The notes below the pieces were generated by a model. The model ran no database searches. It was not told where the DNA came from and saw only the letters and a list, made by a program, of their open reading frames with translations. Below, piece after piece: positions 20,988 through 32,630 of a stretch of 64,000 nt of DNA; the first letter of the stretch is position 1, and each line of letters begins with the position of its first letter. This stretch comes from Gambelia wislizenii (Eukaryota > Chordata > Lepidosauria > Squamata > Crotaphytidae). The DNA lies in assembly GCA_030847615.1 (NCBI GenBank), contig JAUMIR010000002.1:287288028-287352027 (forward strand), in the 5' to 3' direction. A program made the translations under genes and the position numbers.

Positions 20988-21194
20988 TACTGTAATTAGA
21001 ATGTTGAATATGGATGTATGTTCTAATTCACACTGAACCATTACATTCCTTGGGTGATCTTGGCCCAGTCACTCTCTTTCAACCTGAGCTACCTCACAAG
21101 GCTGTTGTGAGGGAAACAGGAAAGAGATTGCCATGCATGCACAAGTCATTGGAGAAAAGATGCACTATGACTATATGCATAAATAAATAAATAG
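20988..21194 (+). mobile_element. 3' part of the split SINE
   Basis: After the TA, sequence continues TGTAATTAGAATGTTGAATATGG, then TGGGTGATCTTGGCCCAGTCAC and ACCTCACAAGGCTGTTGTGA, and ends in ATAAATAAATAAATA. These are the body and tail of a tRNA-derived SINE whose head lies at 18731. The tail differs from the SINE copies at 24151 and 29395, so it is a related but separate subfamily. Confidence 0.7.
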
Positions 21195-21508
21195 CAATTA
21201 TCAGGCAAACTACAGTTGTTTTTTCTCCTTCATGCAACATTTGTTTGCCTAGGGTTTCTCCTGTTAGTTGCAACAATAAATAGATGAGTTTTTGGGTTTT
21301 TTTGGTGGGGTGGGGAATCTGATGCACACACTTCTCATATATTCAGTAGTATCTTCTTTCTTCTTCCTGATTATTTTCTACCACTATGCTCTATCCATCA
21401 AGATCTGCAACAACTGTAATTTTAGTATAAAGGTGTAAATATAATTTTAATTGGAAAAGAAAAAAAGAGTAATTATAGTGTGTTTAGATGAAGAGGGAAA
21501 ATGTATTA

Positions 21509-21738
21509 CAGTTGTCCCTCCATATTCACGGATTTGGCATTCATGGATTTAAGTATTCACGGCTTGAAAATATTCTTTAAAAAATAATAATAATCCCAAA
21601 AGCAAACCTTGATTTTGCCATCTTATATAAGGGACCCCATTTTGCTATGCCATTGCATACAATGGGACTTGAGTATTCAGATTTGGGTATCCACGGGGAT
21701 CCTGGAACCAAACCCAAGCGAATGTGAAGGGACAACTG
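21509..21738 (+). mobile_element. Short Tigger-like MITE, type A
   Basis: Begins CAGTTGTCCCTCCATATTC and ends GAATGTGAAGGGACAACTG with flanking TA at both ends; 230 bp. Shared interior words include TTCACGGCTTGAAAATATTC and AATGGGACTTGAGTATTC. Its termini match the long minisatellite-bearing elements, so it is probably from the same lineage. Confidence 0.88.
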
Positions 21739-21879
21739 TAGTGTTAAAATAGTTTTTTATTTTTGTGTTAGTAAGAAAAGAAGGGGGGGATTTTTGCGTT
21801 ATTGTTATGGCATTTTGCGGTCGGGTGTATTTTGTAGTAGAATGGTCTTATTTCAATAAAAAAAAATCCTAATCCCCCC

Positions 21880-22580
21880 CCCCCAAAACACCGCCGCTAA
21901 GGGCGAGGGAGGGAGCTGGAAAGGTGGGTCGTCGCCACTTTTCCTCAGGGAGCGCGGGAAGCCTTTCCCTCCTCTCCCTCACCCCGTGCAACGCCCCTGG
22001 GCTAAGTGGGCGGCGGGGGCGCTGCTGTGCCTTCGGGGATGCTGGGATCTGGGTATTTGGCGGGCTGCCGCCGCCGCTGCCTCTGCCAACCCTTGTAGCC
22101 GCTGAAGCCGGCGGGAGTGGATGTGGGCGCAAGAGGGCAGCCTGAGGCGACGCCCGGAGGACGGTCCGCGGATGCAGCGGGAGGGCGGCCGTGGTCCAGG
22201 AGCGGAGAAGGTGAGGGACCCCTCCTTCAGGAAGACTTTATTGGCGGGGTGGGGACCACCGGGGAGGGTCTCCAGGAGCCAACCACGGTGGTGGTGGTGG
22301 GGAGGTCGGTCTACCTGTGGAAAACTCTCCCCTTCTCCACCCCCTGAACTTGTTGTCTTTTCTTCTCCGCCCGCCCGGCAAGGGCTGCTCCTCTCGTCCC
22401 ACCGGCCAGTGTTCTAGTCCCAACAACCGTTGGCCAGGGGCGTTTATAGCATCACCAGAGGGCCGGTGGGTTGCTAAGCGACCCCTGAAGCAGAAAGTTC
22501 CCTTCTGCTCCCCGGCCGGCAGACCGACCTTGGCTTTCCTCCTCCTCCTGGGTGCAGCAAAGTCGGTCCCTTGCGTGCCT
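21880..22580 (+). promoter_or_regulatory. CpG island, probable promoter of the host gene
   Basis: About 700 bases are GC-rich with frequent CpG, in contrast to flanks that are AT-rich except for repeats. The island contains an ATG-initiated short exon ending at a good splice donor (22210). It is not part of a recognised mobile element. A housekeeping or germline-type CpG-island promoter transcribing the plus strand is the simplest reading. I cannot place the transcription start. Confidence 0.6.
22121..22210 (+). CDS. Putative first coding exon of an unidentified gene
   Basis: The frame opens at ATG 22121, with a second in-frame ATG at 22172, and ends at AGAAG|GTGAGG, a strong donor with GT at 22211. 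Neither ATG has a purine at -3, so I cannot choose between them; the peptide would be 30 or 13 residues. The exon ends in phase 0. The next exon I support (30078) opens in phase 0, so the two can be joined directly, though exons between them may be missed. The peptide is rich in Arg, Gly and Glu and shows no domain. It is the only non-repeat CpG-island exon in the window. Confidence 0.45.
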
Positions 22581-22683
22581 TAAGGGTAAGGAAACAGAGT
22601 TGGCCTTTCTCAAACTTTTTTTCCCTGGTGGAACCCTGGAAACAATGCTCAGGTCTTAGGAAAGCCCTGCCTAAAAATTAATA

Positions 22684-22904
22684 CAGGTTGGCCCTCCGTA
22701 TCCACGGATTTAAGTATTCACGGCTTGAAAATATGCTTTAATAATAATAATCAAAAATCAAACCTTGATATTTCCATCTTAGATAAGGGACATCATTTTG
22801 CTATGCCATTGCCTATAATGGGACTTGAGTATTCACGGATTTTGGTATCCTCGGGGGGCGGGGGTCCTGGAACCAAACCCCAGCAAATATGAAGGAACAA
22901 CTTG
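22684..22904 (+). mobile_element. Short Tigger-like MITE, type A
   Basis: Begins CAGGTTGGCCCTCCGTATCC after TA and ends GAAGGAACAACTTG before TA. Its body matches the 21509 copy (CACGGCTTGAAAATATGC, AATGGGACTTGAGTATTC). One extra T in the right terminus is a later change. Confidence 0.82.
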
Positions 22905-22942
22905 TAAATGTCTTTTTAACTATAAGATTGTTTTCCATGTAC

Positions 22943-23172
22943 CAGTTGTCCCCCCGTATCCACGGATTTGATGTCCACGGATTTAAGTATTCACAGCTTG
23001 AAAATATTCTTAAAAAAATAATAAACCAAAAAGCTAATCTTGATTTTGCCATCTTATATAAGGGACACACCATTTTGCTATGCCATTGCATAGAATGGGA
23101 CTTGAGTATTCACGGATTTTGGTATCCACGGGGGTCCTGGGACGAAACTCCAGCAAATATGAAGGGACAACG
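22943..23172 (+). mobile_element. Short Tigger-like MITE, type A
   Basis: Begins CAGTTGTCCCCCCGTATCC and ends AATATGAAGGGACAACG before TA. It lies 38 bases from the preceding copy in the same orientation and has the same body. Confidence 0.82.
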
Positions 23173-23785
23173 TATCTAAAGCTATAAATAAATAAATAAA
23201 TAAATAGATAGATAGGTTTTCCCTCCCAATCGTAATATCCCTAGCAACCCTCTTTGGGAACTCTAGGGTTCCTGGTTGAGAAACCCTGAAGTAGACCGCT
23301 AACTTGCCGTCTCCTCCTCTTGTCGCTGAAGAAAGTTTTCCATGGAGGGAGGACATACATGTCTGGGGAGGCAATCTCCTCATTTTTGCTCTCACCCTTA
23401 GCTGTGCAATTTAGGTGCAGAATATTGAGTAACTTGCATGTTAGAGAGGACTTATAGGGTGAGGTTTCCAAACAAATTCAAGCCCAGATAGCTCATTATT
23501 TAGAAATTAAAAATTCTAGAATTGGTTGGCAGAAGTGTATCTAGCTCAGATTGCATTTTGGATCCATCCCGTAATTCAAATAAAGACATTACTCTTTTTG
23601 TGTACTCATACTATCATGCCTTTGATCCTGTGCAAGCACTCAGTAAGTAGGGTCTAAGTTTCAACTAGGTCAATTTCAGCTGTCTACTGAAAGCAAATGA
23701 GGAAAGTACCTCTGCCTTGGTAAAGATAAAAAGATAGTGAATAGATTGTAAAAAGATTACTGGTGATGTGGTATAGGATACAGTA

Positions 23786-24029
23786 CAGTTGTCCCTTCAT
23801 ATTCTCTGGGGTTTGGTTCCAGGAACCCCCCCCCCCCCGTGGATACCAAAATCCATAAATACTCAAGTCCCATTATATGCAATGGCATAGCAAAATGGTG
23901 TCCCTTATATAAGGTGGCAAAATCAAGGTTTGCTTTTTGGATTATTATTTTTTAAAGAATATTTTCAAACCATGAATACCTGTACTTAAATCCGTGGATA
24001 CCAAATCCGGGGATACAGAAGGACAACTG
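23786..24029 (-). mobile_element. Short Tigger-like MITE, type A, inverted
   Basis: Starts CAGTTGTCCCTTCATATTC and ends GGATACAGAAGGACAACTG with TA flanks. The internal order (GGTTTGGTTCCAGG first, TGGATACCAAATCC last) is the reverse of the other type A copies, so it is on the minus strand. Confidence 0.85.
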
Positions 24030-24150
24030 TACTTTGATATAAGACCCACTAATTTCAGTGGGATTTACTTCTTGGTAAGCAGATTCAAGACCATAACAAT
24101 CTTCTAGTAAGTATACGATATTATTTAACTTGAAAGCATAAATATTACAG

Positions 24151-24350
24151 AGAGCCAGTGTGGTGTAGCAAGTGAACTATGACTCTGGAGACCAGGGTTA
24201 GAATCCCCACTCAATCATGGAAACCCACTGGGTGACCTTGGGCAAGTCACACTCTCTCTCTGCCTCGGAGGAAGGCAAAGACAACCTCCCTCTGAACAAT
24301 CTTACCAAGAAAACCCCATGCTATGGTTGCCATAATCAGAAACAAGCAGG
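24151..24350 (+). mobile_element. tRNA-derived SINE
   Basis: Starts AGAGCCAGTGTGGTGTAG (A-box region), has AGGGTTAGAATCCCC (B-box-like), GGGTGACCTTGGGCAAGTCAC (core), and ends after AAGAAAACCCCATGCTATGG. Same family as the copies at 14612 and 29395. Confidence 0.85.
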
Positions 24351-25945
24351 AGTGCACAGAAAGTAGGTGGAGAGCTACCAGTATATCTCCCGGTGATTCG
24401 TACTAGCAGTCAGTAATGATTTCCGGCAATATAACAGCTCACCAATTTATACTTCTGAAATGAAGGAAGTTGATGGGGGAAATAATCAGGTGTGGATTTT
24501 TGTGTGGAGGGGCTGTGACCTCTGTTGTGGTACCCAGATTTTTTTATTTTATTTATTTATTTTTTTGAGATGCCAATGTTTAATTCTAAGTGATGGATTT
24601 TGCACCTGTATCTGGTTCATAGCTCTCAAAAGAAAAAAAAAATGTTTGAATAATTTAAAAAAAACAACAAAAGTAAAACCCTGAGTTTGAAGTCTGGCCA
24701 CCTCTGGTGTAAAATACAGTGGCTTGATATTGAGTTTGTTGCTGACTGATTTGTTGTTTAGCTGTTTCTGAGCTTTCTGTTTTATTCAGTCTCCCAGAAT
24801 TGTGCTCCAGGAAGTAAAATACCTTACAAGCTTTCCATAGCCCTGGTTACTGATACTTCAGGTTCCTATTGATTTATCAGACTGTGAATTCCTATTGCTT
24901 TATCAGTCTCCCAGAAACGTAATCCAGAAAATATAAAAAGTCACAGCCCCTTCCATCACTCTTCTATTGATGCTTTAGGTTCCAATTCCTTTATTAGAAG
25001 TAAGTGAATGACTTACGTTGATTCTGAAACCCTGAGGGTAATTAAATCCTATTGACATCAATGAGATTGAATTCTGAATTTTGAATAAATGGCTGCAACT
25101 GTCTTTGGGTACCTTCATCTCAAACTTTGTGTAGTGGTATCTGTTACTCCATATTGCAAACGCTGCTTGCCATCTCCTGTTTGCCAATGTGGGACTAAGC
25201 TGCATTAACACAACTAAAATTTAAAATAAAATCCAGGTACACATGTATAGGATTGTACTGTGATTCTTGTTAAGAGGAAAGGGAGATCTTAACAGGTAAC
25301 ATTTCAGTTTGGGAATGTTTTTTTCATGGCTAGGATATTTCAAAACAGTTCAGTCACTACTGAACATAAGATGGAGAAGAAATTATCAGTGTAGCGAAAC
25401 CGTTGTAATAAAGAAAGCTTGTTTTTAAAAGTAATCTTTACCAAAGTATTATAAAATTCACAGCAGGCATAAAACATCTAATGAAATGTTGCTATTATGA
25501 GTAAGTTATGAAACATATTTGTTAAATAAATGTACGATTGTTTAACTACTGATGTTTTAAAAGTGATGTCATACATTAAGTTACGTTTTTTCTGTAAAAG
25601 CTTATTGATGGGAGTTTCTCAGCAGAGCACACTGGTCCTTTCCTTTCAGTACCAGGTACACTGTGTCACCATATTCAGAAATGAATTAGTCTGCATACTT
25701 CCAATAATAAAAGTTAAATGGATTGAATAAAGATTGTGATTTTAACTAATTGTTTGAGAAGGTAGCATGTTAAGAACAGGGTTAGAGTGGAAAGACATAA
25801 TTATTCTGCTGTGAACATTATTTTTGAAACAATTGAGGGAAATGTATGGAATTTTGGTAAGGTTTAGAAAGGATGTTTTTCAGAGATGTCAGCTTTAGCA
25901 AACTCAGAATCTCATTTGAGTTGTGTGCACATTCTCATGTGGTTG

Positions 25946-25973
25946 AGTGTGTGTGTGTGTGTGTGTGTGTGTG
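25946..25973. repeat. (GT)n microsatellite
   Basis: A run of about 14 GT dinucleotides, uninterrupted, in intron-like sequence. Confidence 0.95.
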
Positions 25974-26519
25974 CCATTGAATACTTCAAACTTAGCCTAG
26001 TTCAGAACACAGCAACATTGCATTACTGGCTGGAACCAGACACTTTGCTAGTCCGTAAACAACTGGATGATCTCTGGTCCATTTCAGAGTATAGGACAAT
26101 TCTTTGTATGTTCAGTGAGAAATTAATTCTACTGAATTTAGTAGGGCTTATTCTATAATAAATGTTTTCATGATTGGATCATGATTTTTGGTTGTGGCGC
26201 CCTGACTTAGGAATGTTCTTCCCAAGGAGACTTGTATGACATGGAGGGGGTTTGGGGTGGTGTTGGTGGTGAAGATGTTTTTATCCTCTTAGATAGTTGA
26301 GCTCTTCTAATTCCCATGTTTTTGAATTGCAATTCTCTACTATATTGGATGTGGATTTGTATGTTTGTTTGTCTTACTATGTATGGCTTTCCTTTTAGCT
26401 AAAATGGTAGGATATCTTTCAGACAGACGCTCAGCCACCAAACAGGTTGGAAGCTTAGTGGGGCTGCTCAAAATAAACCAGTGGTTTCTGCATATTTTGA
26501 GGCCTTTGAAAAGTGTGTA

Positions 26520-26773
26520 CAGTAGGACCCTCATATCTTCTGGGGATTGGTTCGGGGGGGGGCGTGGATACCAAAAACCGTGGATAATAGTAAACACCAT
26601 TGAAAATAATGGGACTTCCAGTTTAAAATACCATAGGGTTACCTCGGAGGACCTAGAAAATGGCTAGAGAGGACACATTTTCTAGGAAGACTCTATGGTA
26701 GGTGTGCTGTTTTGTGTCCCGTGGATAATTGAATCAATGGATAATGAATCAGTGGATTATGAGGGTCCTACTG
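26520..26773 (+). mobile_element. Short Tigger-like MITE, type B
   Basis: Starts CAGTAGGACCCTCATATC and ends GGATTATGAGGGTCCTACTG with TA on both sides. The body matches the 16238 copy (AAAATGGCTAGAGAGGACAC). A short internal duplication, GGATAATTGAATCAATGGATAATGAATC, gives it 254 bp instead of 235. Confidence 0.85.
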
Positions 26774-27507
26774 TACCTTAAAAATATATATTTTTTCAAA
26801 ATTGAATCTGCATTACAAGAACCTGTGCATTTATAGAATGCTGAGGACAGCTGGCCACAGAGAGAGAAAGAAAAAGATCTAAAGAAATCAGTCAAACAAA
26901 CATTGTAAAGTCTATCTGTTAAGATTTTAGTTGTGAGCAGTTGAAGTACCAAATTTTAGGATGTCATTTAAAACAACCTGCCTCAAATACCTTATAAACA
27001 ATGTGGGGAGGAGGAATTAATCTGCTCACTCTTGACACTTGTGGTTAGTGTGTAAGTGGGAGAGAGCACTGTATATTAGAGTTGGCCAGAGAAAGTGGGA
27101 ATGTTAGTGGAGGAGAGCTTACATAGTACATTAATTATTATTAATCTAAAAAAATCAAATTCTGATATATTTGCGTTGAAGGTGGGGCATTTTTAATAGT
27201 TAAATTAATTTTCATTTGATGTTAAAATGTACATTATATTACTATGTTGAAAGCTGTAGCAGACCAAATGTGAAAAATCTCATCAGTGATTTACCCTAAT
27301 TCCCACCCTGTCCTTTTTAGAGTTTGAGAAGAAAACAACTGCATGAATGTTTGAAACGCCAATTCTGACCAAGTTCACTAAACTTTTCCTCTCTTATTTT
27401 CCCTTTCTCTCCCTCTTCCCCCAATCTCATCTTCTTATTCTCCTCCTTTCTTTCTTTACTTTACTAACTAATTCACACGTGGATTCCAGCAAAAGTCTCA
27501 GGGTTGA

Positions 27508-27940
27508 TGTCATGTAACTGCTTCTTCAGAGTCAGTGGACAGCAGTTTCAGAGTTAAACAGTAAGCTTTATTGTCACAGGGAACTAAAGAGCGAAGTGTA
27601 CAAAATTATTGCTTTGAATGAAGTTCATTGGCAAAACAGTAAAATAAAAATTATTCCCAGTCAGTCAAAATCTGGCGGGCATCTGAGCCTTTGGCTACCC
27701 GTCATCCACCTGCCCCATTCTCACCCATCCATGGCTCTACCTAATGACTCTCACAGTATCTGCGGCATTGGCAATTACTAGACAGACTCTATCCTCCCAT
27801 ATCTATTCCCAGCCTGCCACTTGTTACATTGGTAAAGAATGCAAAAAATCAAATAGTCTAACATGAAAACACACAGTGACTGGGCACAACTAGAATCCAA
27901 AAATGTTGGCAGGGAGGTTGCTTTGGGACTGATCCTGACA
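27508..27940 (-). mobile_element. Solo LTR (family shared with 44781)
   Basis: A 433-bp block runs from TGTCATG to CCTGACA, so the ends form the inverted repeat TGTCA/TGACA. On the minus strand AATAAAGC lies near the 3' end as a poly(A) signal. The block is similar along its length to 44781-45210 (shared words TTCAGAGTT(A/G)AACAGTAAG, ATTGGCA and CATGAAAACACAC). No internal retroviral region flanks it. The possible 5-bp flanks (GTTGA / TTTAA) match poorly. Confidence 0.7.
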
Positions 27941-28253
27941 TTTAAAAGCTTCAAATTTTAGTTCATATGGACAGATGAGGAACCTCATCTGCATTTCTGT
28001 TGTAGAATACAGGAGGACCATCTCAAGACAAAGGGGCTCCCCTCCCCTTCAGGCTGCTTTTACTGCTTGTAACCTAAACCTTAGCATTTTTCAATCCTGA
28101 GGGAGTAAAAACAGTGAAAAGTATTTTTTGCAAAAGTTCAGGAAAACTAGGCATCAGGTAAAGAACCAACTGGATAACAAAATATATTGCTTCTTTAGCA
28201 CTGTGACTCATTTAAATAACAACAATTATTTGATTAACTATGGTTAATACATA

Positions 28254-28465
28254 GCCTGGAATATCAGTAAGCAAGGCGATCTTGTAGTACCTTTGAGACT
28301 AACTGAGAAAAAATTGTAGCATAAACTTTCTCAGACTTAGTCTACTTCCAGCATCTGAGGAAGTACTGTAGGCTAAGTCTACGAAAGCTTATGCTACAAT
28401 TTTCTCTCTCTCAGTTAGTTTTAAAAGTGCTACCAGATCCCCTTGCTTACTGATATTTCAGACTA
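28254..28465. mobile_element. Long-arm palindromic MITE
   Basis: Left arm (GGAATATCAGTAAGCAAGG ... GTAGCATAAACTTTC) and right arm (GAAAGCTTATGCTAC ... CCTTGCTTACTGATATTTC) are imperfect inverted repeats of about 75 bases around a 50-base centre that includes GCATCTGAGGAAGTACTG. A similar sequence is dispersed in reptile genomes as far as I recall. I cannot assign a superfamily. Confidence 0.65.
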
Positions 28466-29394
28466 ACATGGCTATGTCTTTGAATTCTATTGTTAATATA
28501 GTTATTACTAATCATTTTGGCAGAATGTTAATATTGAAATTTCAGTTTAAATCAAAAATATATTTGTTAAAAATATAAAATTTCCCTTTTTGTTGGCAGA
28601 TGTACAACTGGCTTTATAACTTAATTGATTTCACTTAGTTCCTGTTACTGGTTGGCAGGCTCATGTGCTGTGAGGTTTTTAAAAAATCCTCATATACAGA
28701 GATGATTGAGGTGTTTGTTCTCAAGTCTATGTAAGTGTAAACTGCTCAGGTTTGGGGCTGGAAGCCCAATAGTGCTATATAACATAGCAGAAAACTGGGA
28801 GAAAAAGACATTTGTTATCCTTTTCCCAGTTCCGAAGGCTCCTTCCCAGCTCCCTCTGAAGTGTGAACACTGCTGTAAGGCTCTTGTTTGGAGGTATGAA
28901 GTTTTAAACAGGAGTGTTCCTTTGATGGGTGGAGAGGCACTGCATCATTGTGATCTAGGTTCCACTTGTAAATGGCTATAAATAAATCAATAAGCATATA
29001 GTAAGAAACACACAGAACAACTGGTACTTCCCATGCCTTTTAGAATTTGACTCCAGTAGGAAAGAAATTAATAATAGCTTGACTTACAATGTCAGAATCA
29101 ACAATTATTATAATTGATACAAGATTTCCATATGTGAGTGTAGAAACATACAGTATTTGGTATTTTTGGACTAGGTGTGCTCCATAGGAAATCTTGATGC
29201 ATTTACTGTATTCTCATGAAAAGATATTAGTCCTACAAAAGTCTCACCATGACTATACTCTCTTTCACAGCAACAGATTATGTTGACTACAAAGCTTTGT
29301 GATAAGTATTAACAGAGTTGATTTGTGCAATCTTATTGATACACAAAATGCTACACTTCTGAAAATGCATATGGTCTTTGGTGATTGTATGCAT

Positions 29395-29618
29395 ACCAGT
29401 GTGGTGTAGTGGTTTGAGTGCTGGACTATGACTGTGGAGACAAGGGTTCCAGTCAGCCATGGAAACCCACTGAATGACCTTGGGCAAGTCACACTGTCTC
29501 AGCCTCAGAGGAAGGCAAAGGCAAACCCCCTCTGAACAAATTTTGCCAAGAAAACCCCATGCTAGGTTCAGTTTAAGGTTACCATAAATTGGAAACTACT
29601 TGAGGCACACAACAGATA
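29395..29618 (+). mobile_element. tRNA-derived SINE
   Basis: Starts ACCAGTGTGGTGTAGTGG, has the core GACCTTGGGCAAGTCACAC and ends near ACTTGAGGCACACAACA. It is the most complete copy of the family also seen at 14612 and 24151. Confidence 0.88.
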
Positions 29619-30077
29619 CACTTTAGGCTTATCATAGAGCCTGGAACTCATAATTTTGAACACTTCCCTGCTTTTATTTTAACAAGATGTTTTGCATTCT
29701 GAATGGGATATATGTTTTGTATCTCCCTCTAGTGACTGGTTCTTAGATAGCAGTTTACAAATTATTTCTCTAGTTAAGAAGTTACTATAAAAAGATCCTT
29801 CTTAAGCTCGCATTCATTAACCTTAGCATGAAATTGGTACTGAAATAAGGTAATAAGAATATAGAATAGTATTTAGTTGATAGTTATGAAATTTGATATA
29901 CAAACTGAACATACTTCCACATTTATGTTTCAGAGATACTACTGAATTTGAAATCAGCTACAATAGGATAATAAAACAGTGAAACAAAACTGACAAAAAT
30001 GGTACAACTTTTAAAAACAATAAAGAAGTTGAGTACAACGTAGACATAACCATTTGTGCCTTTCATTTCTGATCTAG

Positions 30078-30195
30078 GTTGAAGAAGAGATAGAAATGGA
30101 ATTAATGGTGAATGCATCAAAAACAAAGGGATTATTTTTGCCAGAACAAAATCGTTTAAAGAATTTTACCATCCCTAAAAGAACACTTGATAAAG
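30078..30195 (+). CDS. Internal coding exon of an unidentified gene
   Basis: The 118-base exon follows an acceptor (CTTTCATTTCTGATCTAG) and ends at GATAAAG|GTACAG. Only one of the three frames is open; it starts in phase 0 and ends one base into a codon. The peptide is charged (VEEEIEMELMVNASK at the start, FTIPKRTLDK at the end) and no domain is recognisable. The terminal G joins perfectly with the AT opening exon 52327, where the only open frame needs one preceding base. It is not in a recognised repeat. The matching phases across three candidate exons are the main support. A homology search is needed to name the gene. Confidence 0.6.
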
Positions 30196-31114
30196 GTACA
30201 GTGGACATGAGAACCAAAACATAACTCATTATTTTTAACATTTATTGTAGATCCAAGATGGTTAACTAAGACATTTCATATGCTTTCCATAGCAGAAATC
30301 ATGCCATTTTTAGGTACCACTTCTGTTGATGGTATTTAAATTGTATCAAGACAGAATTTGAAGTTTATAATAGGGGTGAAGCCAATTTGGCCTCTTCTCT
30401 GTGGTTGCATAAGGCAGGGGTTTCTCTGAATGAAAGCACCAAAATTATGGACTGGCCTCTCTACCTGGCATTGGTCTAGTTTGCACAGCACAGTAAGAAA
30501 GATTTTTTAAAATAAAATTCCAACTTACTGTGAATGAGCAAGCATGTCCACTTTGCTCAGTTTCTTCCACTGGGAAACTCAGTTTCTCCCTTCCAATGGG
30601 AGCAGTTAGATTATAATATCCAGTTGTTGGAAATCCTGGTTTGTGCATTAGTAGACACTTCGTTTTCAGGACTTCTGTTGAGATTTTTTGCAGGTATAGC
30701 TAATTAGTTTACTTCCCTATTCTAGCATAGTCTCAATGAAGATCATAAACACTGGAGCAATGGGATCAATAGGAGTAGATATCTGATGGAATAATTCTTC
30801 TTTCACACCTGTCTGTGACTGACAGAAATTCAGGCTGGCCAAGCTAGAACCTGAAGTGTAGCAGGCAGAAGGCATTACTTATTTGACCAGATAAGGACAG
30901 ATGATCAGACTTTAATGTATATAGTATATACAATTTGTGACTAGTCCAGAGGCTTCATGTTGCCTGCCAACTGTAAGGGGTGATGTTGCATAATCTCACT
31001 TCTGTTTCTGTCTGAAGAAGTTCTGAAGCCTGTCTATAGATAATCCAAGCTACTTCCCTTCTTTAGCTACAGGCCCAAGCTAGGAGGCTCCTGGTGCAAG
31101 CCCTGGAGTCACTG

Positions 31115-31178
31115 ACAGTGACCTTGGGTTTGAGATACTCGAACTAGAGTTCAAGTATCTCAAACCCAAGGTCACTGT
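31115..31178. repeat. Near-perfect short hairpin palindrome
   Basis: The arms at 31115-31145 and 31149-31178 (ACAGTGACCTTGGGTTTGAG ... CTCAAACCCAAGGTCACTGT) pair with a single mismatch around a loop of a few bases. It lies in an intron of the putative host gene. The loop looks too short for a typical microRNA precursor. Confidence 0.8.
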
Positions 31179-32630
31179 GGGAACATTGCAACACCTCATA
31201 GTCACTGATTACTGCCTCAGAATGAAATTAAACAGAAGTAGATCTAGACATGGCATATTCTTATATCTGCTTCCAGAGAATAATTTAGTAAATTAGCACC
31301 CATAGGGGGAGCATGTAGCAGTTGCAAAGAAGAGAAGGTAGCTGTGCTTATTAATAACTGTTCTTGGAGTGAGCCTCTGAGCAATAGGTCAGCTATTTCC
31401 ACTGCAGACCTTACGTATGGGAAAATTAGTTAAATTGTGGCTGGCCTTATCTATTGGTTATTTGGAGAATTATATAGTACAGCAACCCACTTCCCCTAGT
31501 GTATGGAATTGCACAGAGAATGTGAGGAATGAATTATAAGTAAGCACCCAGTCATGTTGGGTGAAGTGAAGTGGCAGCTCATACTTTCTTTCTTATAATT
31601 TATAGTTTCAAAAATGTGGGAACAGAGTTGTTGTTTTTTTGTTGTTGTTGTTTCTTTCTCCTAGTAGTACTTGGTGGTTACAATTTGAAACTGTCTGATT
31701 GTCTGACAATCTAATTTGAATGTCTGCAGCTTCCTCCCACTTTTCATCTTAAGACTGCAATCAGATGCTTGAACATCCATGCGTGAACATCAGCTACTCA
31801 CCCACTTTTTTGGTGCTTTATTTATATGAGTGCTTGCCTAAAGAAGAGTTCTGGGGTACTCAAAAAGCTTGCACAGTATTTTTTGATGGCCAGGTTGGCC
31901 TAATAAAATATATTGCCCTACTAGAGTTTTTGTGATTCCCCCCCTCTTTGGCCAGTACAACTAGCTTCAGTTATTTTCTATTCTCCATCTGCCTATGATG
32001 GCTTTGACTTTTTGCTTGAAATGCTGCCCTTTCCAAAAGAAAAAAGTGCAGCAACTCATCATTGGCAGCAGATTCCTAGCTACGAACAAATCTAGTTTCA
32101 GGTTGGAGTCTGGAGCCTTCACAATTTTGGATCTGTTTGTGAGTTCAGACTTTTTTCAGACGTTGATTTACCGCAGAAGAAGTCTCGTAACACTCATGAG
32201 GCTGCTGCGCGGCAGGGGCCCCATTTCGTACGACGCTGTCCCCCTGCCGCGAGTTGCCCGTGAATAAAAAATGGCCAAATATGGCGCGTCTGCCTCCGAT
32301 CTCTCTGTGAATCCACACAAGTGGGTTATCTGCGCCTGCACAGAGCACTGTTCAGAACCTTCTAGAATCATTACATAAGTGTTTTGGCAGTAGCCCCACC
32401 CACTCTCTCCATGGCCTGTATTAGGGTAGTTCCCGCCTAAACGTCTTAGTTCCTTTTTTCCTGCTGTTCAGCAGCACTCTAAGGAACTTTGGATCATTTG
32501 TTTTGGCGTTTTTCTACTTTTGGCTTGGCTTTTGACTAACCTTTTCTCAACAACGTGGCTTTGGCATTTTGGCTTGGACTTATGACTTCGTTTTCGCCTA
32601 GCGATTTGGTATTATTTCCTTTGGTCTTCT

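Larger units (their letters stand above)
22595..23288. mobile_element. Possible hAT-like element hosting two MITEs
   Basis: The right end GGTTCCTGGTTGAGAAACCCTG (to 23288) resembles a hAT terminus. A degraded partner, GGCCTTTCTCAAACTTTTT followed by GGTGGAACCCTGG, lies near 22595. Two type A MITEs occupy most of the interior. No clean 8-bp target duplication was found, so the call is tentative. Confidence 0.4.

Noticed and set aside
18793..20999. Very long open frames on both strands (up to 375 codons, Pro/Gly/Arg-rich)
   Set aside because: They follow from a minisatellite with unit length near a multiple of three and no stops in a GC-rich unit. They are open in several frames on both strands, so they are not evidence of a protein.
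22121..22417. Single-exon 98-codon gene at the CpG island
   Set aside because: The frame past 22210 is Pro/Arg-rich intron-like sequence; the strong donor at 22211 and phase match make a first exon more likely.
24151..24230. Genuine tRNA gene
   Set aside because: Only A- and B-box-like segments are present, in a SINE that recurs at 14.6 and 29.4 kb; no cloverleaf can be drawn over the full length.
26404..26450. Small exon candidate with TTTTAG acceptor and CAG|GTTGGA donor
   Set aside because: The pyrimidine tract is short, the donor is weak and the 47-base length would not preserve the phase 0 join between 22210 and 30078.
28820..28865. Exon candidate after a TTTTCCCAG acceptor
   Set aside because: The donor is only GCT|GTAAGG and the frame gives no domain; phase does not fit the neighbouring exons.
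31115..31178. MicroRNA precursor
   Set aside because: Almost perfect pairing with a loop of a few bases; typical precursors have a longer loop and bulges.
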